22,085 nt of DNA from Sphacelaria rigidula (taxonomy: Eukaryota; Phaeophyceae; Sphacelariales): positions 1 to 22,085 of the forward strand of contig CAXNAA020000355.1 of NCBI GenBank assembly GCA_964200075.2, given 5' to 3'. A program made the translations under genes and the position numbers. Of the stretch, positions 1 through 11,021 are shown one piece after another (position 1 is the stretch's first letter; each line of letters starts with the position of its first letter). The notes beneath the pieces are model-generated. The model was not told the DNA's origin and searched no databases. It saw only the letters and a list, made by a program, of their open reading frames with translations.

Positions 1-23
1 GAGTCGACTCATCATGCTAGAAC

Positions 24-68
24 CAAGTAATTTTCAGACGAATCATTATTTGTCCGACCGTTGAAATG
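24..68. repeat. Dispersed ~45-nt repeat, copy 1
   Basis: This stretch closely resembles 6490-6535 in the same orientation, with about 38 of 46 positions matching by eye. Both share a core ending in gtccgaccgttg. The second copy contains a short palindrome (gaatca-t-tgattc) that is partly eroded here. Flanking sequence does not obviously align. The nature of the repeat is unknown. Confidence 0.6.
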
Positions 69-220
69 TTTCCACAATAGCGCACAAATTGGCGATGAGT
101 GTTTTTCCAAGACTGACACAGTAAAAATTATCTCATCTCGAAAAACCGTCGCTGTTCTGGCGTTCAGAAACGCGGCCCTATACGAGCTGGTCCAGCCGAG
201 ACGTAAATTTGTAGTTTGCA

Positions 221-420
221 GGCTCGGTCTCACCTCAATTTCGAGAGGTGGACTTTCAAAAAGTATGGAAAAAGATTGGGGCATGATAAAACATGTCTTT
301 GTAGGACAGGACGCTCTATTTTTATTTTTTCATGAGTTGACGGCATCTTGACTGAAAACTTATTCTCCCCACGTACCAAAACTTGAAAGTCGAACTCTCA
401 AAATTGGGGTGAAAACGAGC
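221..420. repeat. Imperfect inverted repeat, ~45-nt arms, ~107-nt spacer
   Basis: The arm at 221-268 is the reverse complement of 376-420. Over the best 38 nt I count 6 mismatches (about 84% identity). Both arms lie in A/T-rich sequence with no convincing coding frame. This could be a hairpin-forming element of MITE type, or two opposed copies of the degenerate repeat also seen at about 698, 864 and 9444. No target-site duplication is visible. Confidence 0.6.
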
Positions 421-697
421 GATGTAGAAAGCGGGCCGGTCGAAATTCCGAACAGTATTCTTCAGGCCACTTACCGTCCCAGACTCGGTACTCGTGCTTT
501 GAAAGTTTGTGTTGGACCTCGCGAGGGAAAAATGTATCAAATAAAATGTGACGGGTTATTTTTTATTCTTTTCATGAATTAAGGACGTTCTACCGTGGTG
601 ACGACTATTTTTGCACGAGAACGCCCTAACCTCTCAAAAACAGAAATGAAGGCCCACTTTAAAATATTTTCTGCACATCTTTGCGATTCTCCATGCT

Positions 698-900
698 AAG
701 TTTCATATCACAATTCCAAGAATTGAGCTGAAAAACTGAGGGAGGGGCCAAGAACAACGTCCATTTTTTCGTTATACGCCTCTAAAACACGTTTTATTTT
801 CAATAAAACAAAATCTCAAGAAGCTGAAAATTTTGATTTCATGTCCCAGCGATTCTTCACACCAAAGTTCAAAGCACAACTCTCCAGAACTGAAACGTGA
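698..900 (+). repeat. Degenerate direct repeats (698-740 and 864-900)
   Basis: Two stretches about 165 nt apart share the order aagtt-tca, then acaa(t/c)tc, then aga, then (t)gaaa. The left inverted-repeat arm at 221 and a stretch at 9444-9480 show the same order of short matches. Similarity is low and partly compositional. They look like old copies of one repeat. No gene is seen in 1-900. Confidence 0.35.
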
Positions 901-1142
901 AATATAGATTGGGTGCATTTAGTGCCTCTGCTCGTAGTATATTGCCTTTAGTATGAAATATTATGTGCGCCATATCTCGAGATAGATGAAGAATTGGGTG
1001 AAGGTGAGTGTATCGATCGTTTCCCCGTGCTCCAGGGAATGTCCGCAAAAAAAATCGTCGTCATCCGTTGTGCATATCGTTCGGGGTTTCACATAGAATT
1101 TAGTATAGACGCCATCTCCGTACGGTATGAGAATGACTAGAC
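901..1142. other. Gene-free stretch
   Basis: No coding frame with supporting splice sites, no repeat and no RNA gene is recognised here. Confidence 0.4.
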
Positions 1143-1625
1143 ATGGCGCTTAATCAACGCGAAAAATCTATCCACACTCTTGAGCGCATGGACATCTTCC
1201 CCTTGATTGGGCGATTAATTCGATATGCGAATCATGGCCCAACTCGTCTGTTTCATAAGAATGCTTCGAGAGCTTGTACCCGTGTCTACGCTGGACCAAC
1301 CCGTAGTTATTACGCTCCGCTACTGCCGGTGCGCTTCTACTGCGTACGCTATTGGGCGTCGTTTAAACCGAAGACTCAGAGTCTCGCCAAAGGATATGCT
1401 GGAAGTGATTCCGTCTGTACCTACGCCAGAAATGCGGATCTCATTATAACTTTCACCAGTAGGCAAATTTCCGTCCAACAAATGATCGAGAGTGTCTATT
1501 TTCACTCTTCAATTGAGATCTTTCGCGTGAGGGGCGGCCAGGCGGATAACTCCCAACGGAATTGCTCGCTATTTTGTCCCAGAGCATTGCGGCACACTTT
1601 GACGAATTTCGTTCGTGCTGTCTGA
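1143..1625. other. Open region on both strands, unresolved
   Basis: The plus strand is open for 160 codons from an ATG at 1143. The minus strand is also open across 1320-1505, where its frame (…SGVGTDGITSSISFGETL…) looks slightly more protein-like. No domain, signal peptide or clear splice site distinguishes them. It may be a chance open stretch, a decayed gene fragment or a real gene of unknown family. No function is assigned. Confidence 0.2.
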
Positions 1626-2577
1626 GTTCGAATTGAGCACGAAAATTAGTGTGGAAAGTCGCGTCAAATGCAAGTTTTGACCCAAATTCGACACGCCACC
1701 GAGTTCGATGAAGGCGTTTAGTTGACTGAGTTTATGGTAGCCGACCACACCTTGTGAGCTACGTAGGACGTTGATAAATCCGCATTACCGACGTCTACTC
1801 AGGTAGCAATATAAAGTGATCATGACGGCCCCTCGCAAAACCATCATGGTGGTCTGCACTGGGGGTTGTGGACACTAAAGTGGTGATCACCTCCGCCCGT
1901 TCTGTCCCCACATCATGTCGTTCTGCCCCAACCCTTAATCGGGACCGGTTTCCTCTGTTCTTCTCCTTTCGTTCCCTTCATTTTGTTGTCGGTTTTGCTA
2001 TGTTTATTCCATCGTTCTTTTTCATGTTCGTTCGTTCGTTCTATCTTTACATGTTGGAGAGTTTCGGAAAACATTTTTCCCCATCTCAGAGTCCGAGTGG
2101 AAGGAAAGGTACCCGGTAACGGTTTCATTCCACTCTGATTTATTTTTCAGAGCGATTTTTCCAGCGTCAGAGTGCCGTTTGCACCTCTTCATTCTAAAAA
2201 AACGTTGTTCATCTTCAGAGTTCATAGTGGAACGAAGAAGAACTACGCCCATCTTCACCACCATGGTCACGGCCAGTCCAAAATCAATGCACCCTAACAA
2301 GCAAAGTTGGACGTCCATCCGTCACAACTGACATGCTCGTCACAATGGGCCATTCACGAAGTAGACAAGCTTGGCATCACAATCAGAAGACCTCCCTGAC
2401 GCCGCCATGGTATCAGCATTCGCTTTGTTTTGTTGCGTGAAAATTCAAATGCTCGACGGGTACACGTTGCCTTGGGTGCAGTTCCTCACTCTTGTCAGCT
2501 TCAGCTGGAAGAAGACGGTGTGAACGATTCGCAGTCTACAGCGCACAAGCAGTGCTACACCTGGCTTCATTTCCATT
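1626..2577. other. Gene-free stretch with pyrimidine-rich segment
   Basis: No supported gene. A pyrimidine-rich segment at about 1930-2045 ends in a small (cgtt)n run near 2028-2040. It has a loose resemblance, on the opposite strand, to the purine-rich tracts near 16.3 and 17.4 kb. This may only be composition. Confidence 0.35.
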
Positions 2578-2689
2578 ATGTTGAGAGATCATGACGTCTT
2601 GCACCACCGTTATGGATGGCATGTTGAAAAATCATCACAACGCGGCCTTGTCTGCTGTTTGAAAGTGCTGCGTACTGTAATCAACTACT

Positions 2690-2960
2690 GTACAACTGAC
2701 TACGGTGTCGCTGTAGTTCACCGCCCCGCAATGCACTGTACTGTTGTAGGGTTCTGCATTGCACTCTCTATACTGCACTGCCTGTACTCCACACTGCACA
2801 ACACTACAGTGCGCTGTAGTGCGTAGTAGTGGATTGAAGCACTGCAGGTGCAGTGAAGCGTAGTGTATAGTACGTACGGTGCCGCAGGGTACGGTACAGT
2901 CAGTGTGGTGCCGGCCTATGTACTTTCGAACTGGACGCTGGTCGATCGTACGTTTGGCGG
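2690..2960. repeat. Cluster of short perfect palindromes (CACTGCA/TGCAGTG type)
   Basis: The segment is dense in the words tgcactg, actgtag and their complements. Two perfect hairpins stand out: actacag (2803-2809) with ctgtagt (2814-2820) around a 4-nt loop, and cactgca (2840-2846) with tgcagtg (2849-2855) around 2 nt. Related words continue to about 2920 (gtacggtacagtcagtg). It looks like a degenerate microsatellite or a foldable repeat; function is unknown. An open frame across it is probably a by-product. Confidence 0.55.
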
Positions 2961-3480
2961 GGCAACCTGCGGCTAATCATTGCGACAAAAAAAGTCACGC
3001 CAAGCCACGTCACATCAGCACCCGCTATGAACTTTTCAGCGGTCAGTCTGAAGTTTCAAAGCTTCCACTATGCACTCTGACCCTATGATGAGGAGAAACA
3101 TCTTCCGAAAGTCGCTTTTATCTGTCTCGAGCTTCCTTGAGCGAGTCTTTTCGCTTTGTTCACGTTAGTTTGCGTCTGTCTCGTGACCACGACTGGATCC
3201 ATTGGGAGGGGAATCACTTCATGTGCGATGATCAACCAGTCAATCACTCACTCACTCACTCAATTACTGTCGATCAACGACTCTTGATGGACTACAGCCA
3301 TAATTTGCCCGTCACGTATGAGATACGTTGCAATCGTCTTTATAACCAGTCACGCTCGCTCGCTACTGTAGTTTGCCCTGGTGGAATTGAGGTCAACTCG
3401 CAGTCCAACACCTGAAGCCGAGATATTGGTCACCATCGATCAACCCCAGGAGGCGTTTCAAAAGGTGTACTGTGAAAACG
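2961..3480. other. Gene-free stretch upstream of the phosphatase gene
   Basis: Contains a small cact microsatellite at about 3243-3262. The 5' exon(s) of the downstream phosphatase-like gene may lie here or just after it, but no confident exon was found. Confidence 0.35.
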
Positions 3481-3675
3481 CAGTGGCGGGCACAACACGA
3501 AGTCCCACGAAATTTAGTTTTGTTTGGTCGTTGTCGCGACAAACGGCCAACCCTGTGATGCACAAACTGGCGGAGCAGGCGTCGGTTTCGTGCTTTGTGT
3601 TCTATCCTGTGCGCTGCTTGGGGGAATGGTTGCGAACACCCTACCCCACCGTCTACGCGTGTTTCTCGTCGTCAG

Positions 3676-4840
<1,165 letters not shown>

Positions 4841-5023
4841 AGTGGCGCCGCGACAACAGCGGGATAAAAGCAACCGCGGATTGCACATCTGGCCTTGGTG
4901 ACCAGTGAAAGGTGAGAAAGGTTCTCTTCAGTACATGATAATATGCCGTTCCTTGTCAGTAGGTGCATCTGATAGACCGCGTGGAAGATGTGTTCTTGAT
5001 TCTCTCATATCTAGTAGGGTCGT
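4841..5023. other. Downstream region of phosphatase-like gene
   Basis: Probable 3' untranslated and intergenic sequence. No recognisable motif or gene is seen. Confidence 0.3.
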
Positions 5024-5620
5024 TTACCGCATAACGAGGCAATCGGAGCTTTCGTGGATGCTACTTGCTGCCATTCTACTCGTCTGGTAACATGCAGCAT
5101 CATGAACGAGACACGTGCGACTCGACGCTAACATGAAGTGTATCTCCTCCACCAGGTGGTGTGCAGTGCTCAGCATGGGGAGCGAGTGACGAAGAGATAA
5201 CTGACCCTCAAGAATTTTCCTGGTCTGTGCCAAGAGCTCATCGTCGCTGTTATCTGATGGAGTTGACGCGTATACCCGGCAGTACACGAAATTTAGTTGA
5301 AAGTGCTCCGATTCAAGGAATGTTGGCATACAATCACAACCCGTGTACGACAGGGGGGTTGGGTGGGTGGAGGGGGGGGGTTGAGGCGGATTACACACGT
5401 AGGGGCGAACAGCGTGTTCAAGGAAGTCCAACCAGGCCGCTTGTCTAGGTAGTATGGTGAAGAAAAAATAGAAGTGGATAATTTTGACAATGTTCGTTTT
5501 GGGCGGCTTATGCGGACTACAGTAGAAGCTTCGCGTCTTATTGGCAGCTGGCGAAGGGATGTAACATCTTCCATGTGTGGACGAGTGCAGGATCAGCAGT
5601 CGCTCTGTCGTGTTGTGCAT
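5024..5620 (-). other. Long minus-strand open frame, uncertain
   Basis: The minus strand is open for about 198 codons. Only the part at about 5090-5260 looks protein-like (DNSDDELLAQTRKILEG…, helical and charged), and a ctccatcag acceptor-like sequence precedes it on that strand. The plus strand is also open at 5161-5448. The part over the G-rich tract reads as proline runs and is unlikely to be coding. At most one small exon here is real; the family is not recognised. Confidence 0.2.
5353..5380 (+). other. G-quadruplex-type tract
   Basis: Runs of 6, 3, 3 and 9 G are separated by TT, T and TGGA. This fits the usual four-run G-quadruplex pattern with very short loops on the plus strand. Confidence 0.7.
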
Positions 5621-5796
5621 GCCATCTGACCGAGTAAAGGTCCCATACTATTCACCCGTGTGAGACTCGAAGAGTGTACCAAACACCGGTCAATGAAAGA
5701 GCCTGACGTTACATTTACACCAAAATATACACTTGACGTTTTCGCGAGATTGAGAGAATATCGCTGATTGCAAGTGGGTTTATCATTCCCTTTAAG

Positions 5797-6149
5797 TTGG
5801 CCATTTTTCCATCCCATGTGTGTGTTTATTTGCCTGTTATCACTGGCATGTGCCGAAAGCTACACGTCGATATCCTACGCGGGGATATCAGGGACTTTAG
5901 CGGTAAGCTACTCCAGAAAGCATATCGGGCCTCGTGGAGGGACATTTCGGAACTGAAACGATCCATTTACAAATTGAACGCTTTTCACTCCCAATCGTAT
6001 CCTCTGCCCTCAATCTCACGAAAACGCTGTTACTTGCCCATGACTTGAGAGAGATGGATACGACCAACGTCGGACATGCTTTGCTATATCCTGCCAAACA
6101 TTGGATCATGCTGAAACGTCTCACTGCTGCACTTACGCTACTTGCGTAA
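5797..6149 (+). pseudogene. Coding-like stretch with probable 1-nt frameshift near 5985, unknown family
   Basis: Two overlapping plus-strand frames look protein-like in succession. The first (about 5840-5990) is charged and helical (RDFSGKLLQKAYRASW, then SELKRSIYKLNAFH). The second (about 5985-6149) is hydrophobic-helical (SLPIVSSALNLTKTLLL, then HWIMLKRLTAALTLLA) and ends at TAA. They would join with a single-base shift near 5985. A gtaagc donor-like site at about 5902 complicates the picture, so an alternative splice model is possible. A faint resemblance of the second part to the end of an ELMO domain is not strong enough to call. Confidence 0.25.
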
Positions 6150-7069
6150 TGTTGGGTGCTTTCGCTGGGTACACTGCGTTGGTTCACACTACAGGTTGGT
6201 CCCACTACTGGGAGAAATGAGGTGCCTCCGGGGTGAAGAACCCGAGCAGCAGGCAACGTTAGCACGTGAAAGTACCACGGTTCGGACGAATCATCGCCGG
6301 TTCGAATCACCAATTCCACAATTTTTCAGGCCTAATTCCTCGGAAGAGATAGGAATGTCGACGGCTGGCCGAAAAGGTCTCCACACAATTTTTACGCGCT
6401 TCCACGTGCCTAGGCTGCGAGCGCCTGGTTTGCAACGCTGAAAACAAAGCCTTGGGATCGCTTCGTACGGTACGAATCAATGACACTATCAAGTCATTTC
6501 CAGATGAATCATTGATTCGTCCGACCGTTGGAAAGTACGCTTCCTGCTGTACGCCCAATCTTCCCGGAGCCCGTCGCTCGGCCTAATGATTGTCCGGGCA
6601 CTCGTCATTTCCCACGATGCCTTCATATCTGATACGATCCTGTCGCAGCATTCAGGGGACGGATTGATACAAGGACGAACATGACTGAGTTCCTCCTCGA
6701 TTGGAGGCAAGTCGACTATTTTTTCTCTGCGACCCAGTCACACGGAACCCACCTTCAGGAAAAGAGACGGAGTAATGATATCCTTGAACTGCTCGGTGCT
6801 CATTCGTCTTCAAAATTCAGATCCTGTCGAAAATAGAGTGAGGAATTTCCGAAGACACTCTTGCCCTGAGTAACGAACACTCAAGATTCCAATCTCTCTT
6901 TGAAAATGGGATGTTTATTTGTATTGTCGTCCAACAGAGATCACAGATATATCCCCGCGTGTCATGAAACAATCTGCACCTACGAGATTCCCTTGCCGGC
7001 CGCTATTTTAGGGAGTGAATTATCTTCGATGACGTATGCACAGAAAGAAATATCCATCACCGCAAACCC
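6150..7069. other. Gene-free stretch
   Basis: Short open frames only, with no supporting splice structure or domain. It holds repeat copy 2 (6490-6535) and otherwise nothing recognised. Confidence 0.35.
6490..6535. repeat. Dispersed ~45-nt repeat, copy 2
   Basis: Second copy of the repeat at 24-68, same orientation. It contains a clean small palindrome, gaatca and tgattc around a single t, at about 6506-6518. A shorter partial match (ggacgaatcatc) occurs near 6284. Confidence 0.6.
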
Positions 7070-7407
7070 TGCCTCATTTTACTTTCACAATTTTGAGTCG
7101 AACCTAATCGATGCCCATACTTGAAGAATTGTACGGTGACCGCGGTGCATAGGGATGTGTCAAACATATATGCACCAGGATTTCCCCCCGGGGTCTACGT
7201 CGAAACTGCCATCGACTAATGCCGAGATAGCCCCCCCACAAAAAGTGCACCGGCACCATCCAACGAACCGGCTGCGATCCCACTATTGGACTCGTTTGCA
7301 GTAATTTCTCCCACATGAGAGGCGTGTAGCAGTCCGGAATCAGCTATAACGCCCAAATCAGTCGCATCGTGGAGCACGAAACCAGCCCTAACGGCAGTTA
7401 TTATCAT
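7070..7407 (-). pseudogene. Decayed minus-strand coding-like fragment, unknown family
   Basis: One minus-strand frame starting near 7407 reads as plausible protein (VLHDATDLGVIADSGLL, later AGSLDGAGALFVGGL). After a TAG it continues in the same frame with GGNPGAYMFDTSLCTAVT and FFKYGHRL, down to about 7085. Two TAG codons interrupt it in the middle. The Gly/Ala-rich alternation loosely recalls a beta-helix repeat protein, but that is a guess. It may be a pseudogene fragment or a chance frame. Confidence 0.25.
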
Positions 7408-8033
7408 CGCCTCCGTGCACGTTTTTGGCCGGTTTGGGGGGGGGGGCTATCTCGGCAGCAGTCCATCGCGCCGTAAGATTTCAGCACCAGTCTTTCCACG
7501 CTACACTGAACAGGCGAGAAAGGCGAAGAATGTGCGTGGTGGGTGGATGTGCACGGTAAAATGAATATGAGAATGTGAACACTCCACACCGAGAACAAGT
7601 ATCTCTGTACCCTTCATCAACGATAGAAGCTACATTTAGTCGTCAGGTATGCAGACGTTACGAATATCCAGTTTTGATACGCACAGCTCCGGGAGAAATT
7701 AACCACAAGCGTGCAGCCAACGCGAGATCTGCTGCACGGCATATGCCTACTGCGAGTTTTGTCATGGTCATTTGTTCTACACCCTGATTACAGTATCCAC
7801 TTTCTGTGGTGCGCATCACAGTAGGAGATCCAGTCGAGCAACTGGTGGGTTTGAAACTGTCGGAAAGTTACTTGCATATTGATGCATGCGCTTGATGAAT
7901 GATTGCCTGCTTGATATCCATGCGCCTACATATAGCGTCTTGAGGAAAAAAAAAGAGAGGGATCGGTAGTGCAAATGCGATCTATTTTTTGTAAATGAAA
8001 AAGGGAGTGTTTTTGGGCGCGTGCAAATAGGAC
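7408..8033. other. Gene-free stretch with an 11-G run
   Basis: A poly-G run lies at 7436-7446. A short plus frame at 7575-7787 contains a gtatgc donor-like site after cgtcag but no recognisable protein. No other feature is supported. Confidence 0.3.
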
Positions 8034-8099
8034 GTGGACGCGAGAAGATCCTGCCTGCGAATCGAATACCAGATCACATTCCGTACCCTGTACCCCTTG

Positions 8100-8888
8100 A
8101 TGGAGGATACTCCCATGAGGAGGGAGCTACCCATGCGTCGAAGAGGAAGGGCTCCACCTAAGCCCTTGGTGTCTGCCCAACCAAACCAAGGACCTGGATG
8201 GCAATTGTACCGGTCTTCGAATGGTCTGCCCTTCTACTTGTGCGTTTCTGTGTTGTGCAGACGAACTGTTGCAAAGCACTCGTCGTGCCATGTCTTGTGG
8301 GAGTCATCGTACGTGCTGCACATTATAGTGAGTACTTGCAGCCTCGACTGCACACCTCTTTAACCAATCCTCCCCGCCTCGCGCTTGTGACGAATGTGCT
8401 CCCCCACATGCATAGAAACAACCCCACTACCATCTCGTCGCTAGGCTCAAATTCATCCCTTGTTCGTCCAACTGTATTTACAGCACGTTTTTGCATGCAG
8501 TCAATTATTGTGAAGATATCGCCTTCGTCTCGCCTCCTTTCCAAATGCAGCAACAACATTACGGGGGAATCTGTGTGGGCTCGTGAGTCCAGCCGAGTGT
8601 TGAAGGACGAGGAGGATAGGAAGGAATCAGATAGCAGCCAACCCGATGAAGCACCAGTATCAGCATTCGATTATGTTTCTTCCTCGGGGACGGGCTCCAC
8701 CTCCTCCTCCTCATCGCGTTCATCTTATGGTGGGCTAGTGAAGGCCGCAAGCACAACTCGACTGTGCTGTAGAGGCTGGTTCAGGGTGGATGCCCAAAAC
8801 TTATGCCCCACCAGATGCAGAACGCAAAACTGACCCGGAAAACGTATTTGGTACAATAGTAACCCCCACGAGCGAGCGAACAGTGTGA
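8100..8888 (+). CDS. Small WW-domain protein (three exons)
   Basis: Exons 8100-8239, 8551-8729 and 8785-8888 (stop TGA) join in frame to 140 residues. Intron 1 is 8240-8550 (gtgcgt…ccaaatgcag, pyrimidine-rich end); intron 2 is short, 8730-8784 (gtgggc…gttcag). Intron 1 splits a WW domain: PGWQLYRSSNGLPFYF then NNITGESVWARE, with 21 residues between the two Trp, an aromatic pair and the NxxTGE turn. The usual Pro after the second Trp is absent. WW domains bind proline-rich ligands, often in splicing, transcription or signalling proteins. The N-terminus is basic (RRRGRAPPKP). A Ser-rich, acidic linker follows the domain, then a tail ending TPTSERTV. The Gly-Leu-Pro before the aromatic pair recalls PQBP1-type WW domains, but that is only suggestive. 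The ATG at 8100 is the first of three nearby in-frame ATGs; upstream exons are possible. Confidence 0.7.
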
Positions 8889-9915
8889 CATGGTCAGATT
8901 TTTTCTCGCGTCCTTTGCCGTGGCGCAGGTAGTGGAAACGTTTCTCGGCCAATCAAGGGCCTTCAAACTGTTCTGAAATTACAAAAGCGATTTCCCGACT
9001 CAATTTGTACCCAATCTAATCACCAATCAAACCTTAGTAACCACCATCAGCTACGAAATCAAACACAAAAGCCAGATTTGAAAACGGTATGTATGGGATC
9101 GAGATAAACTCCAAAACGTAGTATTTCGGTGATGTCGAGGTTTGGCGTCGTCGGATTTCCACTGATGATACGCGTCGAAAACCCAGAAAGCCTCTCGGCG
9201 TATTCCCTTGTAACTTCAGTAGAAAAGCTCCGTTTATCCTCAAACTTGGCAGTTTGGCAGATTTGAGTGCTTTGGATGCGGAAAGAAAATCTTTGAAGAA
9301 TATTTCAATATTTCAAAGTGTATCCGCTCTCTACCGGCTTCCGGGAGTCCCAGTGTGAAGACCCCCAAAAATCGGTACAAAATGCTTCAAAATTAGGCAG
9401 CCAAATTTGGCTCGTCCCGAGGTGGTCCAAGAAACGTTTGTGCAAAGTTTCACTACGTAACTCGAGGAGCTGATCCCAAACGGCCGTGAACAACAAGCGC
9501 ACAAGGAGAACGTCGGCGGCATACTTCAATCAAGTGGTTGGGGGGATTCCGTGTGCATTTGTACACGTGAAGGCACACACAGGCGAAAGTTCACGCCGTT
9601 TTTTCGAGTTAGACCTGAAATTTTGCACAATGGTGTTCTGAGATGTGTAGAAAGGCTGTATGAATGGGATCTCTCGACCTTTTTTTGCGCCAGATATCCG
9701 GGGTTCCAGGAGGCGGTGTCCTGAAGTCGACGAAACGGCGTGAGCTATCGCTGGAGAATAAATTCCGGTCGTTCGCCCCGAACCAGCCGATAGGCACCGA
9801 CCGCTTCTCCCCATTGTTCAACAAGTTACTCCTGAATATTCATCGTACTTGGAGCTGTAGGGTAGACGTGGGCATCTCCCAAATCGGCCCGTGATTGGTC
9901 AGTCAACATTGGCCG
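8889..9915. other. Gene-poor stretch with degenerate repeat-like sequence
   Basis: Several short open frames occur on both strands, none with a domain or splice support. A stretch at 9444-9480 resembles the degenerate repeats near 698 and 864. The block 9330-9700 has the same compositional style as 200-900 and may derive from the same repeat family. Confidence 0.3.
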
Positions 9916-10820
9916 ATGGATTCTATGGATGGCGCCCTTGACGCATGCTCCCAATTTTGTGGGCCCCTCTGTGCCACTAATCAACATCATACCTGCGCAG
10001 TGTCAAACGGAGAAGAAAGCTCTAACGAGAACGGCTCGTCCTCTACTCAAAGTTCCACGGGATCTGACGATACCACCGACAGCTGGACATATTCAATGGA
10101 AGAGAGGTTCCGTCAGTTGGTTCTTTCTCGAGAAGGAAAGGAGATGCTGGCAATGGAAATCCAGCATCTACTGGCAAAGGAAACTAGACGCAGCGAATGG
10201 TACCTGAAAAAAGGTGAAAGCATGCAAAAAATGCATTTTAACCATATTATTCCAATCGACTCATCGTAGCGCATAGGTGTCGCCACTACATACATCGACC
10301 GCCACTACTAATGTATTATCTGCCATCGTGTGGACAGGGTACGCAGGAATTCGACCCCATCTCGTACCACACATGCATGTATTTGATCGCTCACCAGGCT
10401 CACGTCGGGGTTATGCGTGCATGTTCTGGGACCCACAGGGGTAGTCCCGAACGGGATATTATATACGTAATAATGTGGAATTATCCCCGCCACAAGCAAT
10501 CCTTGTCGATTGCGATTTTTCCAGAGAAATTCCTGATTCTGTCACTCGACTCGAAATTGCTCACTCTATGCACCGAGATGGTTTCGTGGATATTTCAGTG
10601 GTGGCAGAATGAGCTCGTGCTTCTCAATGCAACATGTACGTACATAAAAAAATGCAAGGGGACAGGGACTTGGTTCAGGGACGCATTTCCATCTGATCCG
10701 CCGTCACTTTAGATAAACTTGGGCGACTCCTGTAATGGATTTTCCGGACCATTGGTTGCAATCTCTCTTGCAGGATCTTTCGCTGCTGACCAGGCAGGCG
10801 GCAAGACTACTCTGAGATAA
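9916..10820 (+). CDS. Unrecognised two- or three-exon protein
   Basis: A frame from ATG 9916 runs to a donor at 10214 (aaaaaag|gtgaaag). A strong acceptor at 10773 (atctctcttgcag) restores the frame and leads to TAA at 10818-10820, giving 114 residues. An alternative first intron ends at 10000 (acctgcgcag, with a ctaat branch-like word about 20 nt upstream), in which case the true start lies further upstream. The protein has a Ser/Asn/Thr/Asp-rich low-complexity segment (NENGSSSTQSSTGSDD). A charged helix follows (SMEERFRQLVLSREGKEMLA, then HLLAKETRRSEWYLKKG) and a short tail AADQAGGKTTLR. I do not recognise the family. A 133-codon frame inside the 561-nt intron is treated as chance. Confidence 0.45.
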
Positions 10821-11021
10821 AAGAATAGTCGACAGACTCTCCTGTATGGAGACCCATGCGATAACTGCTAGCGCGAGCGGGTTTATCTGACCCAGCGACA
10901 AATTTCAAACACCTACTTGTTGTTGCGTTGTATGTCACATACGAGCCGATGGGAAAACTGTTGCATTACTCTATATCTCGCTGTTGTGGGTTTTGTGCAC
11001 TTGTTCGGCGTTTCACGTGGC
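10821..11021. other. Gene-free flank of the Copia element
   Basis: No gene is recognised. Immediately left of the LTR, acgtgg at 11015-11020 also occurs inside the other LTR edge (15271-15276), which makes the exact LTR boundary uncertain. Confidence 0.3.

Noticed and set aside
1-10. Perfect palindrome gagtcgactc at the window start
   Set aside because: Ten-nt palindromes occur by chance and this one has no supporting context.
5161-5448. 95-codon plus-strand frame over the G-rich tract
   Set aside because: Part of it is just Gly/Trp from the G run. No motif, and the opposite strand is open as well.
5985-6149. ELMO domain C-terminal half
   Set aside because: Only a loose hydrophobic match (LPIVSSALNLTKTLL). 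The preceding hallmark ELMO region is absent, so the name was not used.
10311-10712. 133-codon plus-strand frame
   Set aside because: Falls inside a probable 561-nt intron, has no domain, and has a composition typical of chance frames.
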